This document shows positions 11,793-22,282 of a DNA stretch of 60,000 nt, piece after piece. The stretch is taken from the NCBI GenBank assembly GCA_030704615.1, contig CM060734.1, positions 33,684,042 to 33,744,041 on the forward strand. The letters are read 5' to 3'. The notes beneath the pieces were generated by a model. The model made no database searches and was not told where the DNA came from. It saw nothing but the letters and a program-made list of their open reading frames with translations. Positions within the stretch are counted from its first letter, which is position 1; the number at the start of each line of letters is the position of its first letter. The stretch is from Takakia lepidozioides. Lineage: Eukaryota; Streptophyta; Takakiopsida; Takakiales; Takakiaceae. Made by a program: the position numbers and the translations under genes.

Positions 11793-12485
11793 TATGAAGT
11801 TTTCTTTTGGTTTAATTCTGGGCCAAATTTGAAATGGGATGGTTGTGTGTCCTTGTTGTCCTATTTGCAATGTGTGCGTGGAATTCACATTCATGGTTAC
11901 AAACTATTGTTGGAGATGGGGGTTGCATGGACTGCCTGGATTGTTCCTTCAATCTATTTGATGTTTTGTGGACCTCACAGACTTGAGTACATTGCGAAAA
12001 CAAACAAACCACTTTGGTTCGTGTAGAGCATTCTCGCATCATTTGCTAGTTGGTCCCCAAACTATTCCTGCTAGAAGAATGGTTGGTGAATCCATCACGG
12101 TGAAGTCCACCTCATCAAAAACTGTTCAGGCATTCTCAATTCTACCCACATCAACCCGCGGAAATAGGTGACACCACTCGGAAATAGGTGACATCGGCGG
12201 AAATAGGCACTGTTTGCATGCTGACGTGGCGTGAGCCTGTGCTGGGCTCACGCTTTCCTGGGCTCACAGGCTCACGCCTCCGGGCTCACGGAATAGCACC
12301 CCCCGCACGCTATCTACATGACCAATCGCATGGGATGAATCAGCTTGAGCTCCCATTGCTAGAATGCACAAAAAGACCGATGCATGCCATCCTGGCACCA
12401 TCTTCTCATCTGTCTCACCATGCCATCGAGCTCCAGTATCATCATGCTCGCTCGTGCATGGATTACGACTCAATCCATCTACATC
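11793..12485. other. Noncoding, small repeats only
   Basis: No gene recognised. There are three imperfect copies of CGGAAATAGGTGACA at 12,157-12,210. A 13 bp inverted repeat GCGTGAGCCTGTG / CACAGGCTCACGC lies at about 12,228-12,280. Confidence 0.5.
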
Positions 12486-12486
12486 T

Positions 12487-12735
12487 CAATTGACAATACC
12501 GGCTCGATGCACCACCTGGAAGTCGTACTCTTGAAGCATAAGTGCCCACCGTGCAAGCTTCCCTGTAAGCTTGTCTGACTCCATCAACCACTTTAATGGT
12601 TGGTGATCCGTGACAAGGGTGAAGATATTGTCATAGAGGTAGCATCTGAAATGTGCCACTGCCCATACTGCAGCTAGACACTCCCCTTCATAGGAACTAT
12701 ACTTCGCATCGGCATCATTGTTTTTCGGGAAAAAA
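12487..12735 (-). pseudogene. Ty3/gypsy RNase H fragment
   Basis: About 83 codons in one minus-strand frame with the retrotransposon RNase H signature: YSSYEGECLAAVWAVAHFR, then TLVTDHQPLKWLM and ARWALMLQEYDFQVVHRAG. This is the segment between the catalytic Glu and the end of the RNase H domain in Ty3/gypsy polyproteins. Reverse transcriptase upstream and integrase downstream are absent, and homology stops abruptly near 12,735, so it is an isolated scrap. Its wording differs from the gypsy copies at 43-47 kb and 52-54 kb, so it comes from a third family. Confidence 0.85.
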
Positions 12736-12740
12736 AGACC

Positions 12741-14433
12741 CCCGTCTATTAACAACCCGAAAATTTCTTATTTTGATAGTTCGGTCAAAGTCATCAATAC
12801 TCAATTTCATCCTTAACCAATACACAGCTACCTACCCTCTCCACGCCCTATCCAAATTTGGGGCCAATCAGAGAAGACATGCAAAATTCCCACCGCGTTG
12901 AATATGGGGCCCTAGTTTTGGTTTTTTTCAAAAATAAACTAAAAAATGACATGACTTTATAGATTTGGGAAATCGGGTTGAAATATTGGGCCTAGTGGAG
13001 GCAACCTAACATACCTGCAACATTCTTGCTCTAACAAGCCCAAGATCTCAGAATTTGCAAGAGATTACGCTACTTGGCGCTTCGTCAAAGGAGGAGGGGG
13101 GGGGGCGTATGGAATTGATCCTACAGAAGTTAGTATTTTTTTGCATTAAATACAACATGCATTACACGCATCAAAGGCAACATGCAAGGGATAATGAACA
13201 ATGTGTGTCAGGCTATAGGGAGAGAGAAAGGAAATATGAAACAGGTGGGAGCCACCCCAACCATACCCCTGGCCATTATAAACCTAATAGCTCATTGGCT
13301 CCTCCGAATCTAGCCAATCGCCTTTGCATGTAAGATCTACATCTGCAAAAGTTACATACCCTTAAACAACCAATTCAGCCCCAATTCAGCTCGTTTTGGG
13401 CCTTGTGGGCGTTTAAGGGTTAACCACCAACCATGAAAAAACATTGAGCTGCAAGTCCACGTGGGAAAGATACTTCCATTACGGAACTCTAGTGGTGACC
13501 AAAGGTTAGACTTGTTTTAGTATAGAGCAAGAATAGGGTATCCTTGTGCCATATCATCATCATCACATTTCGTTTCGTTATAAGTAAATACTAGGGTAGC
13601 CTATGCCGTTGGCCCAAGTGTCCAGTGTCATCTATGTCCAAGTGCAATCCCCTATGTACCCCCCTATTTGGGAGAGTTAGGATAGCATGTGTCATTGGCC
13701 CATGTGTGAAGAATTGAAATCTAAGCCCAAGTGCAATCTCCCATGTATCCAAGTGCTTCTCCCATGTAGAGGCCCAAGTGCGACCTCCAATGTCCAATGT
13801 CATCTAAGTCCAAGTGCAATCCCCTATGCATCCAAAGACCCTGCAGTTTGGAATATCTCCACGTCATTGTTCCAACCCACTTTGCTATTTTTGCAATCTC
13901 CCTTGTCGAGGCTTCATATGTTGATATATCCACTTTGCTATTTTTGCACGAATTTTCAGCAACCAAAAGTACTTGAGATTCCAAATCTCCCACGTGAACG
14001 GCCAATCAGTGCTCCAGGAAAGCCCACTTTTGCTATTTTTCCCGAATTTCCAGCGACCCAAAGTACTCAAAATTCCACATCTCCCACACCGCGGGTCCAA
14101 AAATCATGAGACAAAGCCGGTGCACCCTTCCTCATTATGGGCTTTCCAACGGCACCAAGCACCAAGGCTGGGCCCCGCAGTTTGGGAGATCTCGCCGATG
14201 CTACAAAATAAATTAACAAACAAAACAAAACAAAATAAACGTCCCGCTTCATATATTGATGAGAGCAGACACAAAAACAGTTTGAGTAGTGAGAAAGAGC
14301 GATGGCTACCATTGCTATGAGTCCGCAGTATTCTGATTTGCAAGGCACCGACCTTATGCCCGAAATGCAACAACAAAACATGACTTCCAAGAAGTTGGCA
14401 GACTTCGTGTTGACGGAAAATGAACGTCCCACC
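12741..14433. other. Noncoding AT-rich DNA with degenerate repeats
   Basis: No gene recognised. From 13,590 to 13,860 a phrase of the type CCAAGTGCAATC(C/T)CC(T/C)ATGTA recurs several times in a degenerate tandem arrangement. From 13,880 to 14,045 the phrase CACTTTGCTATTTTTGC recurs about three times. These look like decayed minisatellites. Confidence 0.5.
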
Positions 14434-15657
14434 TGTTGAAATGACATCTGTGAGGTTCGAACATATGCAATTTATTATTTACACCGGAACTTTATTTACT
14501 CGGGGGACCGGTACTGCTGCAGGAGTGCAACTGATGGTGCGAGTTCTCTATTGATTAGAGCTGTCACAACCAATGTCAACAATCATATTTACGGCAAGGT
14601 ATTTCATGTTATTGTTGTTCCTCTAGCTGAATTCTGTAGTATTCTTTTCGCTATTCCCATACCAACGTCATCTGCGACTGTCATGTTCAAACGAACGTAT
14701 CAGCCACCCCGGCCAGCTTGCAGGCTGCATCCGCGGCCCACCATAAATTGAATGACTTGGAGATTTTGTGCTCAGTTCCTGGTTTCATGTCCGTGGTCAC
14801 TCGTGGCTGATACGGAATTCGAAATATGGCAGTACCAGTGGACCTGATGTTATTGGCATGGGAGTAGCAAAACGATTCCTAAATAAATGATCTGTTCCAG
14901 GTGGAGAACATCAACATATTGGATAAAGTGGACATGGAGAAGCACCGTATTATGAAGCAGGAGACACTACAAAAAGAGCTTCAAAGGGCATACCATGTAA
15001 CAGGTCACAGTATAATCGAAGACGAAACCCCATTCATTCAATGGACGATTGAATGGTTGCCCATCCAAATGATTTTCTTTGCTTTCAATCTTTGCCACTA
15101 TGTTCAACATACCATGTATCAGGTCCCGGACTAATTATCAATCGAAATTCATCCGATGGCTCAACGGATGGTTGGCCATCGAAATGATTTTGGTTTGCTT
15201 TGAGACTTGGTGTCGCGCACCTCACTTCGGTAAGCTCCCCTTCACGTCATAGTTACTCGCTTTGATGCGCGCGCCTAACTCCCAACCTGGCCGTCGGGCC
15301 AACTCGGAGCTTTGGCTGCTCACCGGGACATAACGGTCCCCATTTACTCCCCCAACAGACCCTCCACCAATTTGGGCCTAGTGGAAATTCCGTTTGGTAG
15401 ATGGCAGTCCGGAATAGCTCCCCACTCCTTGGTCGTTTTCCGGCTCGCTCGCTTACTCACTAGTTTTTGGTCACCAATGGGCTTGCACCGTTCTCGGGGT
15501 TACTACTCCCTATATATACTTCTGTGACTGTCCGCGGGGGTTTCACAAACAACCATGTCATTTTATGGCGAACCACCACGAAGACCCTCGATTCCCGGTG
15601 ATGAGTCGCGGTGAGTCTTGGCCCACCCACCACGGCCCCATTGGACCGTGGTGAGTC
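14434..15657. repeat. 1.2 kb dispersed duplication, copy 1
   Basis: Nearly identical to 22,283-23,387 in the same orientation. It begins with TGTTGAAATGACATCTG in both copies and includes about 780 bp of unrecognised sequence followed by the start of a gypsy LTR (from 15,211). The only large difference is 119 bp present here (15,007-15,125) and absent in copy 2, bounded by TACCATGTAACAGGTC and TACCATGTATCAGGTC. The initial TG and the nested LTR suggest an older LTR-type element that later received a chromovirus LTR, then was duplicated as a unit. No domain could be assigned to the short open frames within it. Confidence 0.9.
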
Positions 15658-15697
15658 CCAAGACTCCCCACGACTCCCACCACAAGGTCTCCACCAC

Positions 15698-15698
<1 letters not shown>
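15211..15698 (-). mobile_element. Truncated gypsy chromovirus LTR
   Basis: Begins TGTCGCGCACCTCACTTCGG and matches the LTRs at 22,941, 41,710 and 47,954. It breaks off after about 490 bp of a 1.3-1.4 kb LTR, directly at a run of 42 T. No internal retroelement sequence follows. Orientation is given relative to the related complete elements, whose genes run on the minus strand. Confidence 0.9.

Positions 15699-15740
<42 letters not shown>
15699..15740. repeat. Poly(T) tract, 42 bp
   Basis: Uninterrupted T run (15,699-15,740) at the exact break of the LTR. A second run of 23 T lies at 15,950-15,972 and a 12 bp G run at 16,109-16,120. A long T run at a junction could be the tail of a minus-oriented poly(A) retrocopy, but no target-site duplication or source gene was recognised. 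Confidence 0.9.
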
Positions 15741-16277
15741 CCATTTGTTTTTGGTCCAATTTTTTGCATGGATGTAGTGGTGCAACGCCCGATGTCACAG
15801 AATAAAATATAGCTAAAGATAAAATCATTACGCCCCTCAAAACTGCAAATCATATATTTTCTAAATGTAAATATTTATCTTAAATTTATTTAAATTCGAT
15901 TTAATTCAAAATTGGTGCAAGGGTGAGTGCGTCGTTGGGGATGCAAATGTTTTTTTTTTTTTTTTTTTTTTTCTGCTGGATCTTTATACAGATGTTGCAT
16001 ACATATTTAAGCACATGTAGGAAAAAATGAAGCTTGAGCCACATTCGTTTGATGGGTGCAATGGCATGAGAGGATTTTCTTTCACATTAATAAACAAAAA
16101 TTGGTCATGGGGGGGGGGGGCAAATGATTTTGTTTGGGTTTGAAACTTTGCATGCGTGTACGTTACGCACATACATGTAATTATCGAATGACATATTTGA
16201 TGCACGCACACATTGAAGGTTGTTGTTTGCATTTCGCTTATAATGAGTTGTATGGTTGCAATGACACATTATAATAT
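15741..16277. other. AT-rich noncoding
   Basis: No gene or known element recognised. The stretch is rich in A/T with homopolymer runs and precedes the CACTA transposase remnant. Confidence 0.4.
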
Positions 16278-17758
16278 ATGTCCATATGTTCATTTGTTTG
16301 TATCAGGACTTTGTCCAAATTGCCGACCTTGGTGATTGAGCAAACGCATGATGTCATACTGAAGAACACCCCATCCATATATGAGTGGGAGACAAGATAC
16401 AATAATCTTGTTCGGCAACGAGAGGAGGAGACGCTTACATGGAGGCGGAACCATCCAAGGCCGGTTACTAGACGCCCACGACGAGGAGCGGGCCGCCGGA
16501 ATGTTTATTCACAAAATTTGCTCATCCATGGAATTGCAGCCTCTAAGTTCATTCCAACAGTGGCTTCGGACTTTAGTTTATGACGTCGTTGCTCAAGGAA
16601 AGGTGGTTTCAGATTTGGTGCAAGACATTGCAAGGGGCCCATCTCAATTCATGATCTCATACACGGCGGTTTGGGTTCACGGTCGTCATTTCCGCATTCA
16701 TGCTCTTGACATGAAGCGAAAAACAACCTTTGATTCTAGCTTATGTGCCACATACTGGCAAGACTTCGTACGGGGCAAAGGAGATATACGACCTGCTATG
16801 AGTAAACTTGAGTACATTGGAGAGCTTGAGAGCATACTGCAACTTCAGTATACAAGGTACCGGCCTCTTCTCTTCAAGGGAAGGTGGTTCCAGCCACATC
16901 TTGTGGGGCCCTCCTCAACACTAGTGCAAGATGATTGTGGTTTCATGTGCATCAATGCAGATAGGCTCAATCTTACTCATCGTCCCTCCGATGAGCCTTT
17001 TTCACGGCCTTCAGACATGAAGCAAGTTTTATTCTCCGATGACAAAACAAGAGGGGGGAATTGGAAGGTGGTTGTGCATGCTCAGCCAAGAGGAAGATGT
17101 ATCTATCATGGTCTCAGATCTCCATGCGGTGAGGCAATTGCGGTGGACGGAGAGACTGGTCATAATGATGCTGATGACGGAGATTGGGTAGAGGGGGTAG
17201 AAGATGATGATAACGCCCCGGAGAATGCATCCCTGACCCTATATGATGAAGCTCCAGAAGATACGGCGTCCGCCATGTGGCGGTCGCTACAGTTTTTTTT
17301 TAAATTTAGCGACCATCATTTAGCAGCGGTCGCTTATTTTTATTTTTATTCTTAAATAAAGCGACTGCCATTTGGCGGTCGCTTCTTCAGTAAATTTTTG
17401 AAAAATGTAGTGACCGCGATTTGGCGGCCGTCGCTATTTTTTGTTAATAAACAATACAACGACCACCATTTGGAGGCGGTCGCTCGATTTGATTTTGATT
17501 CTTAAATTAGGCGACCGCCGTTTGGCAGTCGCTTACTTGAAATATTTTTTTAAATGGAGCGACCGCAATTTAGCGGCGGTCGCTTATTGATGTTGGAGAA
17601 GGAGACGAAGACACAACCATTGACAACGAGGTGGAGGATGATTCGGAGTGCCTTTTGAGAGCCGGACCATTTTTTACGATGACTCCGATGACCAAGAAGA
17701 CTTGCAGCTTGATGAGGATGAAGAAGATCCGAATGATGATGTCCAAGTTGATTAGACA
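16278..17758 (+). pseudogene. CACTA TNP2 transposase, C-terminal part
   Basis: The C-terminal third of an En/Spm TNP2-type transposase. A short first segment in another frame (16,330-16,480) passes into a long open frame at 16,381-17,240. That frame reads DLVQDIARGPSQFMISY, then VWVHGRHFRIHALD, then LEYIGELESILQLQY, PLLFKGRWFQP, DDCGFMCINADRLN and GGNWKVVVHA. This is the order of the region before DUF4216 and of DUF4216 itself. A typical acidic tail follows (DDGDWVEGVEDDD), is interrupted by a 320 bp palindrome cluster, and resumes at about 17,591 to end in DDSDDQEDLQLDEDEEDPND and a stop near 17,757. The catalytic TNP2 core and DUF4218 are absent, so the gene is truncated at its 5' side. Confidence 0.8.
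17268..17590. repeat. Palindrome cluster inside TNP2 tail
   Basis: Six to seven copies of a degenerate palindrome AGCGACCGCCATTTGGCGGT followed by CGCT, centred near 17,285, 17,320, 17,370, 17,420, 17,470, 17,520 and 17,570, about 50 bp apart. The spacers are A/T-rich. The cluster interrupts the acidic tail of the TNP2 frame, so it is either a small non-autonomous insertion or a retained intron-like segment. The same palindrome opens and closes the cluster. Confidence 0.85.
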
Positions 17759-17760
17759 CG

Positions 17761-18104
17761 AAATGAAAGCTACATAACAATTCTCGCACCGAACTGTACC
17801 CATCCATTCGATTGATTATATATGTACATACATATTGTAGCTTAATTCTATGATTGATCAAATATGGTTGTGGCTGGTAGTCTTTCAAGAAAAAAGGCAG
17901 AGACATTGAATATGTTGGAGCAACACATACAGATGTGGTATCAAGAAAATTATCAAAATGAATGTCACAATCTACAATAAGGTCCACAACAACAAGCTAA
18001 ACCATAAAGAAAAACAAATACGCTACCCAAGTATCATAAAAATAAAATAATAAAATAAAAACTAAGAACCCCCAAAGGCCCTAAACCTAAACCTAGAAAG
18101 CCCT
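17761..18104. other. CACTA 3' untranslated region
   Basis: AT-rich sequence between the TNP2 stop and the subterminal repeats; no open frame of interest. It includes a short CCCTAAACCTAAACC stretch near 18,077. Confidence 0.5.
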
Positions 18105-18625
18105 GCCGTCGCTGCACGCGACCCCCACGCGTCACAAACCGTGACGCGTTTTTTTAAAATTTATGGCCGGGGGTCGCAAATGGCGACGGCAAGCCGTCGC
18201 AAACTGTGACCTATTTTTTTTGTTTTGAAAGAATAGGGCAGCCCCTGTTTGCGACATCTGGCCGTCGCCAAGGCATTTTGCCATTCATGCCACCATGCGA
18301 CGGCCTGGCGTCGCAAATAAGGGCTGCAATGAAAGAAATGGCGAGAAAAAGTTGTCTTTTTCCATTGGCGATGGCCGGCCGTCGCCAAAAAGGGCTGCCT
18401 TCTGCCCTTCGCTGGGGGGCGATGCGTGGGCGTCGCACGGAAGGGCTGTCTTCTGCCCTTCATCCGCCCGTGCGATGGTCGGGCGTTGCCGCCTAGCCCC
18501 GGCGCCAGGTGGCGACCCGCGGGGTTTGTTTGCGACGGCCCGGCGTCGCAAAAAGGCGCCGCGGGGTTGGCGTCGCAGGCTCGGCGCCGCGCGAGGTGTG
18601 GGAGCGCGGCTGGCGTTGCAAACCC
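18105..18625. repeat. CACTA subterminal repeats (GCGACGGC family)
   Basis: About eight short inverted pairs of the type GCGACGGC ... GTCGC, for example TGCGACGGCCTGGCGTCGCA near 18,296 and again in similar form near 18,532. They are GC-rich and end about 10 bp before the terminal repeat. In En/Spm elements such subterminal motifs are the binding sites of the TnpA protein. The motif differs from that of the cluster at 17.3-17.6 kb. Confidence 0.8.
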
Positions 18626-18646
18626 CCCCCCCCATTTGTTGTAGTG

Positions 18647-19284
18647 GCAGTACTTGCAAAGTCTTGTAACTCAAGAGCTTTTTCCTTGAACTCTCCACCT
18701 CCTTGATGCAATGCAAAACACTCTCTCTTGCAACACCTTGCAAGCCTTATGAGATTCTTGAGTTTTTCCTAGCTCTTTCACTCCTTGGTGTACACCAACA
18801 CAAGTCTGTTGCTGAGCCCGACATGGTCGCAAGGCCCCAAGGAGTTAGCCCCAACGCCGCTCCAACGGCCAAGGTGAGCACCGTCTCCTCCCTCATTTTC
18901 TCTCTTGCTTTCTTGCCCTAAGCACGGGCTGATCTCTCTCTCCCCTTGTGTGGTAGAAACGTCGCGCAGAGGCGGGATGTAAACAAACTGAAGAGAGAGA
19001 GAGAGCCATGGTGAGCGGGGGAGAGACGCCCTACAGCGGCGGGGACCCGCGCCGTTGGCAGCTGCGACAGCACCGCAACACCTCGCTTGAAGCAGCAGCA
19101 GAGGTAGGTCAGGGTGGGGAGATCAAAAAATGGTCTGTGTTATCATGTGGGATCAAGGGAAAAATGTCGAGAGTTGTCCATAACTTGTATGTCACATCAA
19201 AAGTGAGAGAAAGAGAGGGAGAGAGAGGAAAAGATGACGAAACAAAACAAAAACAAAAAAGTTGGGGGGGGGGGGGGGTTACTG
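18647..19284. other. Unassigned, GA-rich
   Basis: No gene recognised. The sequence is unique-looking, followed by GAGAGA-rich stretches near 18,990 and 19,205 and a run of about 15 G at 19,263. Short open frames lack any family signature. Confidence 0.4.
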
Positions 19285-19885
19285 AGCAGAAGGGGTGGGC
19301 TTTTGGCTCAGCCTCGAGACTTTTAAAGTTGGTAAACAGAGGTACATGCACAATTCCCTTGATAGATTTGAAGAGAACGTCTCTTTGGTGAGAGAACTCC
19401 GGACATCAGAAAATGAATATTGTCTTCAGATTGCCCACACAACGGGCAATTGCACTCTCTCTTTCCTCTCTGCTCTGTTTACTGTTCAAAGGTAGGCTTC
19501 CTGCCCTGAGTTTAAATTTCAGTCTGGTGCCAAGAGTGGGATAGACCCTTGAGCGCATCCATGATGTCCTCCCCCATGTCACAGACTGGAAACAGGTTCA
19601 GGGAAGTTTTCCTTCCTAATATAATTTCATTTTCATCCGACAATTTTCTGGTAATAGACATGGCTTTGGACACTACACTCTCTAAGTCAGGTTTATCCAG
19701 CAGTGCGGGTCTAGATTCAGATCCTTGAGAATCTCTTTTACTCTCTTCTCCCAGGGCTTACCCTGTTTGACAGGGCGGTCCTATTTCCAAGATATAGAGT
19801 CGATTAACTTAGGATATCTGGTGTTAGACATATGTTGCAGCTGAACCCACCATCTAACCTTGAATTTATCTCGTTGGGAGCTTAA
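19285..19885 (-). pseudogene. LINE C-terminal zinc-region scrap
   Basis: Reading the minus strand, the frame near 19,460-19,400 gives ECNCPLCGQSEDNIHFL, the C-x-x-C ... H pattern of the zinc-binding tail after plant LINE reverse transcriptase. It is followed, in the same orientation, by MHVPLFTNFKSLEAEPKAH (19,351-19,295). The upstream part (19,880-19,500) is related in nucleotide sequence to 30,390-30,735 and, inverted, to 31,600-31,780. Stops and frame changes are frequent. The reverse transcriptase core is not present. Confidence 0.55.
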
Positions 19886-19944
19886 AAGACAGCAACACAG
19901 AACAGAGCTGCTGCTGCTCAGTCACCCCCCCCCCCCCCCCCCCC

Positions 19945-20240
19945 CCGAACATTTTTTTTTTTTCTTTGTTGCCCCATCTATTGGGGAAACAAAAAGGACA
20001 AATCCTACCTTTGTCAGGGGCTGACGTTGGTAGTAAGACTTACCTTCACATATAGAATTAATCCGGGTTTTCCAGATATCCTCTACAAATCCCTTCACAC
20101 AAGCATCAATCTGTTGTGTGTGAGTTGCCCAAAAACTAGGCCTCAAAAGGGGCTGGGCTTTTGGCTCAGCCTCGAGACTTTCAAAGATGGTAAACAGAGA
20201 TACATGCACAATTCCCTTGATAGATTTGAAGAGCGTCTAT
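19945..20240 (-). pseudogene. LINE 3' scrap, second copy
   Basis: Minus-strand frame with MHVSLFTIFESLEAEPKAQ then THTQQIDACVKGFVEDIWK. It parallels the copy at 31,895-32,060 (LEAEPKALALLW, THEIDALVKGFLEKIWK) and overlaps in content with the end of the 19.3 kb copy. It directly abuts a run of about 23 C at 19,924, which may mark a rearrangement junction. Confidence 0.6.
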
Positions 20241-20381
20241 TTGTGGGCAAAGGTTTATACAATGTCGATGGTTGTGAATTCAAGTTCTGGGGCGAGATAG
20301 TTTGGGGGTCAGAGGAAGAGAAAACGTGCCCACGAGCGGGATAGCCAGGTTAATAAGTCAGACTACCCGGGACCGGATGCC

Positions 20382-21714
20382 TTGGATAGAGTGAAAGAAG
20401 TGGTAGTGGATTATTTCAAGGGTAGGGACATGATGAGGCTGGAGAGTGCTTATGTCAGGCATGGATGGGAGGGGTTTCAGATTTTCCAGCAAAATATGGA
20501 GAGGAAAATGACAAACAGTTTGGCGGGGGTTAAGTGGATGGTGAACAGGGACAAGCCGAAGTTCAATCGGTGGATCCAAAGCAGGGTGAAAGACGTCACG
20601 TGGAATTTGAGGCAGCTAATGAAGACATGGAAGGGTAGAACAACCATGGGTCGAGTGCCCTCTGCTGAAGCTGAGTTAATGCGGCGTGTTGAGTATTGGG
20701 CTTGCTCGACAAGTCAGAATTCATATCGCCGGACTAGGATTGTCCCTTGGAAGGCGGGGTCATCGGGCGGGGGAGGCACAACTGGTCTTTATTACGTGAA
20801 CTCTACTGCGAAGGTGGTAGAGATTAACCCTTACAAAGAAGGAGGGTATGTTAAGGTCTGTCAGTGTAGGATTCTTGGCGATTCTAGAATAACGGAGCGT
20901 TGGGAGCTAGCGGGAAAAAAACCCAAGTCCAAAAATCCAGAAAAGGCGTTGAGACAGCATAACGACGAGTGTTTGGCAGTGAAGTTCCAACATCTGGGTG
21001 TTATCTCATATTTTGTTGTGAATGCACGTGAGGTAGAGGGTTACACTCGTGGTGGAATGGGGGGACAATACGCAACGTGATGAACCTTGCCAGAAAATGG
21101 GGCAACGATTCGGACAACAGGGTGATTTTGGAACAAAGGGGAACGGAAGCAGAGTTCCAAGAATGCGATCGCTTGCTTCGTTTCCGAAAGGTGCGCAATA
21201 AACTTGCATGGGCATTGGTGTGCATCATGGATGTTGTTAACAAGAACGGTGTCCTGTACAACGACTTGTCCCCCGACAACATCTTGTTGCATTTTCCAAA
21301 TGGCACCGAGGAGATCAAGATTGGGATGTGTGACTGGGGCTTAGCCACCCCATTGGGCATACGCAAAGCCTCGCCGTACGAGTTTGAAAACCAAGACAAG
21401 CTGGACCGGGAACTCGCAAAAAGATGGTGGGTGGAAAAAGATATTGCATCGGTTTTCAATGCGAATGCCCACCCCCCAGGACATGACGTCGAAGGCCTTT
21501 GCCGTTGGGAAGATAGCGGTATGAATAAATGGCGGTGCTCATTATGATCAAAGTATGTTTGAGGACCAATTTACGGGAGGTTGTTGGCATTCAACCTACA
21601 AAGGTTGTACGACAACAACACGAATGAGAGAGTCACATTAGCCCATGTAGTACTTCGGTTCATGGGCAAGCCATTCAATTGGCCTGAGCCGAAAGACGTT
21701 TATAGGACGGAGTA
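20382..21714 (+). pseudogene. Protein-kinase-like gene, frameshifted
   Basis: A first open segment (20,382-21,080) ends with FVVNAREVEGYTRGG, and the next frame continues WWNGGTIRNVMNLARKW. The second segment (21,077-21,547) contains VLYNDLSPDNILLHFP, the position of the kinase catalytic loop (HRDxKxxN replaced by YNDLSPDN), and IGMCDWGLATPLG, the DFG position changed to DWG, then RRWWV-like text. A third segment ends NERVTLAHVVLRFMGKPFN and a stop at 21,714. At least three frame changes separate the blocks. No glycine-rich loop or VAIK lysine was recognised upstream, so the product was probably a divergent or pseudo-kinase before decay. The surroundings are all mobile elements, so it may be element-borne cargo. 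Confidence 0.6.
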
Positions 21715-21874
21715 GACCATAGTCTCGTAGATATGAGATTTGTGGCGGTACAATGGTTCTTTTATGAAGACATAACTCAATTTTGATCGTGCATGTAATA
21801 AGTAAAGTCCCATTGTAAATACTACATTGCATATGTTCGACCCTGACACTTGTTATCGCAACATAAATGGTTTG

Positions 21875-22272
21875 TGTATTGTCTCACTGTTTATATTTGT
21901 AATGTTCCAACGTGGCTGATAGGATTCTGAGAAAACGATGTATTAATTCCGTGCAAGTTAAACAATTAACGTCCCACATCTCATTCGAATGTGCGACACT
22001 ACCATGTGAGGCATGAGTCTGTAAGTATGTGCACATGCGACCTCCAAAGTCCGAACGTTCGATACAAGGTCCAGCAAATGCTTTGCTGGAACGTCCCGAG
22101 GTCGCATGTACACCTGTTACTTATCGTCTCATGCCTCACATGGCAGTGTCGCGAATGAGAATGAGATATGGAACGTAAGTTGTCTAACTCCTACGGAACC
22201 AACACATTGTTTTTCTCATAACCTTGTCAGAAACGTTGGATTATTGGAACATACAAACAGTGATACAGTACA
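21875..22272. mobile_element. Foldback MITE
   Basis: A 398 bp near-complete inverted repeat. It starts TGTATTGTCTCACTGTTTAT and ends with the inverse of TGTACTGTATCACTGTTTGT. The outer arms are about 140 bp each with scattered mismatches, for example CATGTGAGGCATGAG at 22,005 against CTCATGCCTCACATG at 22,127. The loop itself contains a further inverted pair around TGCGACCTC / GAGGTCGCA. It has no coding capacity. Such structures are typical of MITEs and can be transcribed into long hairpin RNA. It ends only 10 bp before the duplicated segment at 22,283. Confidence 0.85.
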
Positions 22273-22282
22273 CGGCCGGTTT

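Larger units (their letters stand above)
16278..18646 (+). mobile_element. CACTA element, 3' end only
   Basis: Defined on the right by TTTGTTGTAGTG (18,635-18,646), the exact inverse of the CACTACAACAAA terminus typical of plant CACTA transposons. It holds the TNP2 remnant and a subterminal repeat region. No matching CACTACAACAAA was found upstream, so the left end is lost or outside the recognisable part. Confidence 0.75.

Noticed and set aside
12487-12735. A third complete gypsy element at 12.5 kb
   Set aside because: Only part of RNase H is present; no RT, integrase or LTR of that family adjoins it.
14551-14751. Conserved 66-codon open frame shared by 14.5 and 22.4 kb
   Set aside because: The identity reflects the near-identical DNA duplication, not protein conservation; no start context or family signature.
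15558-15853. Lys- or Phe-homopolymer proteins around 15.7 kb
   Set aside because: They are read through the 42-base poly(T) run, so they are artefacts.
18077-18097. Interstitial telomeric repeat (CCCTAAACCTAAACC)
   Set aside because: Only about two imperfect units; too short to call and common by chance in AT-rich CACTA tails.
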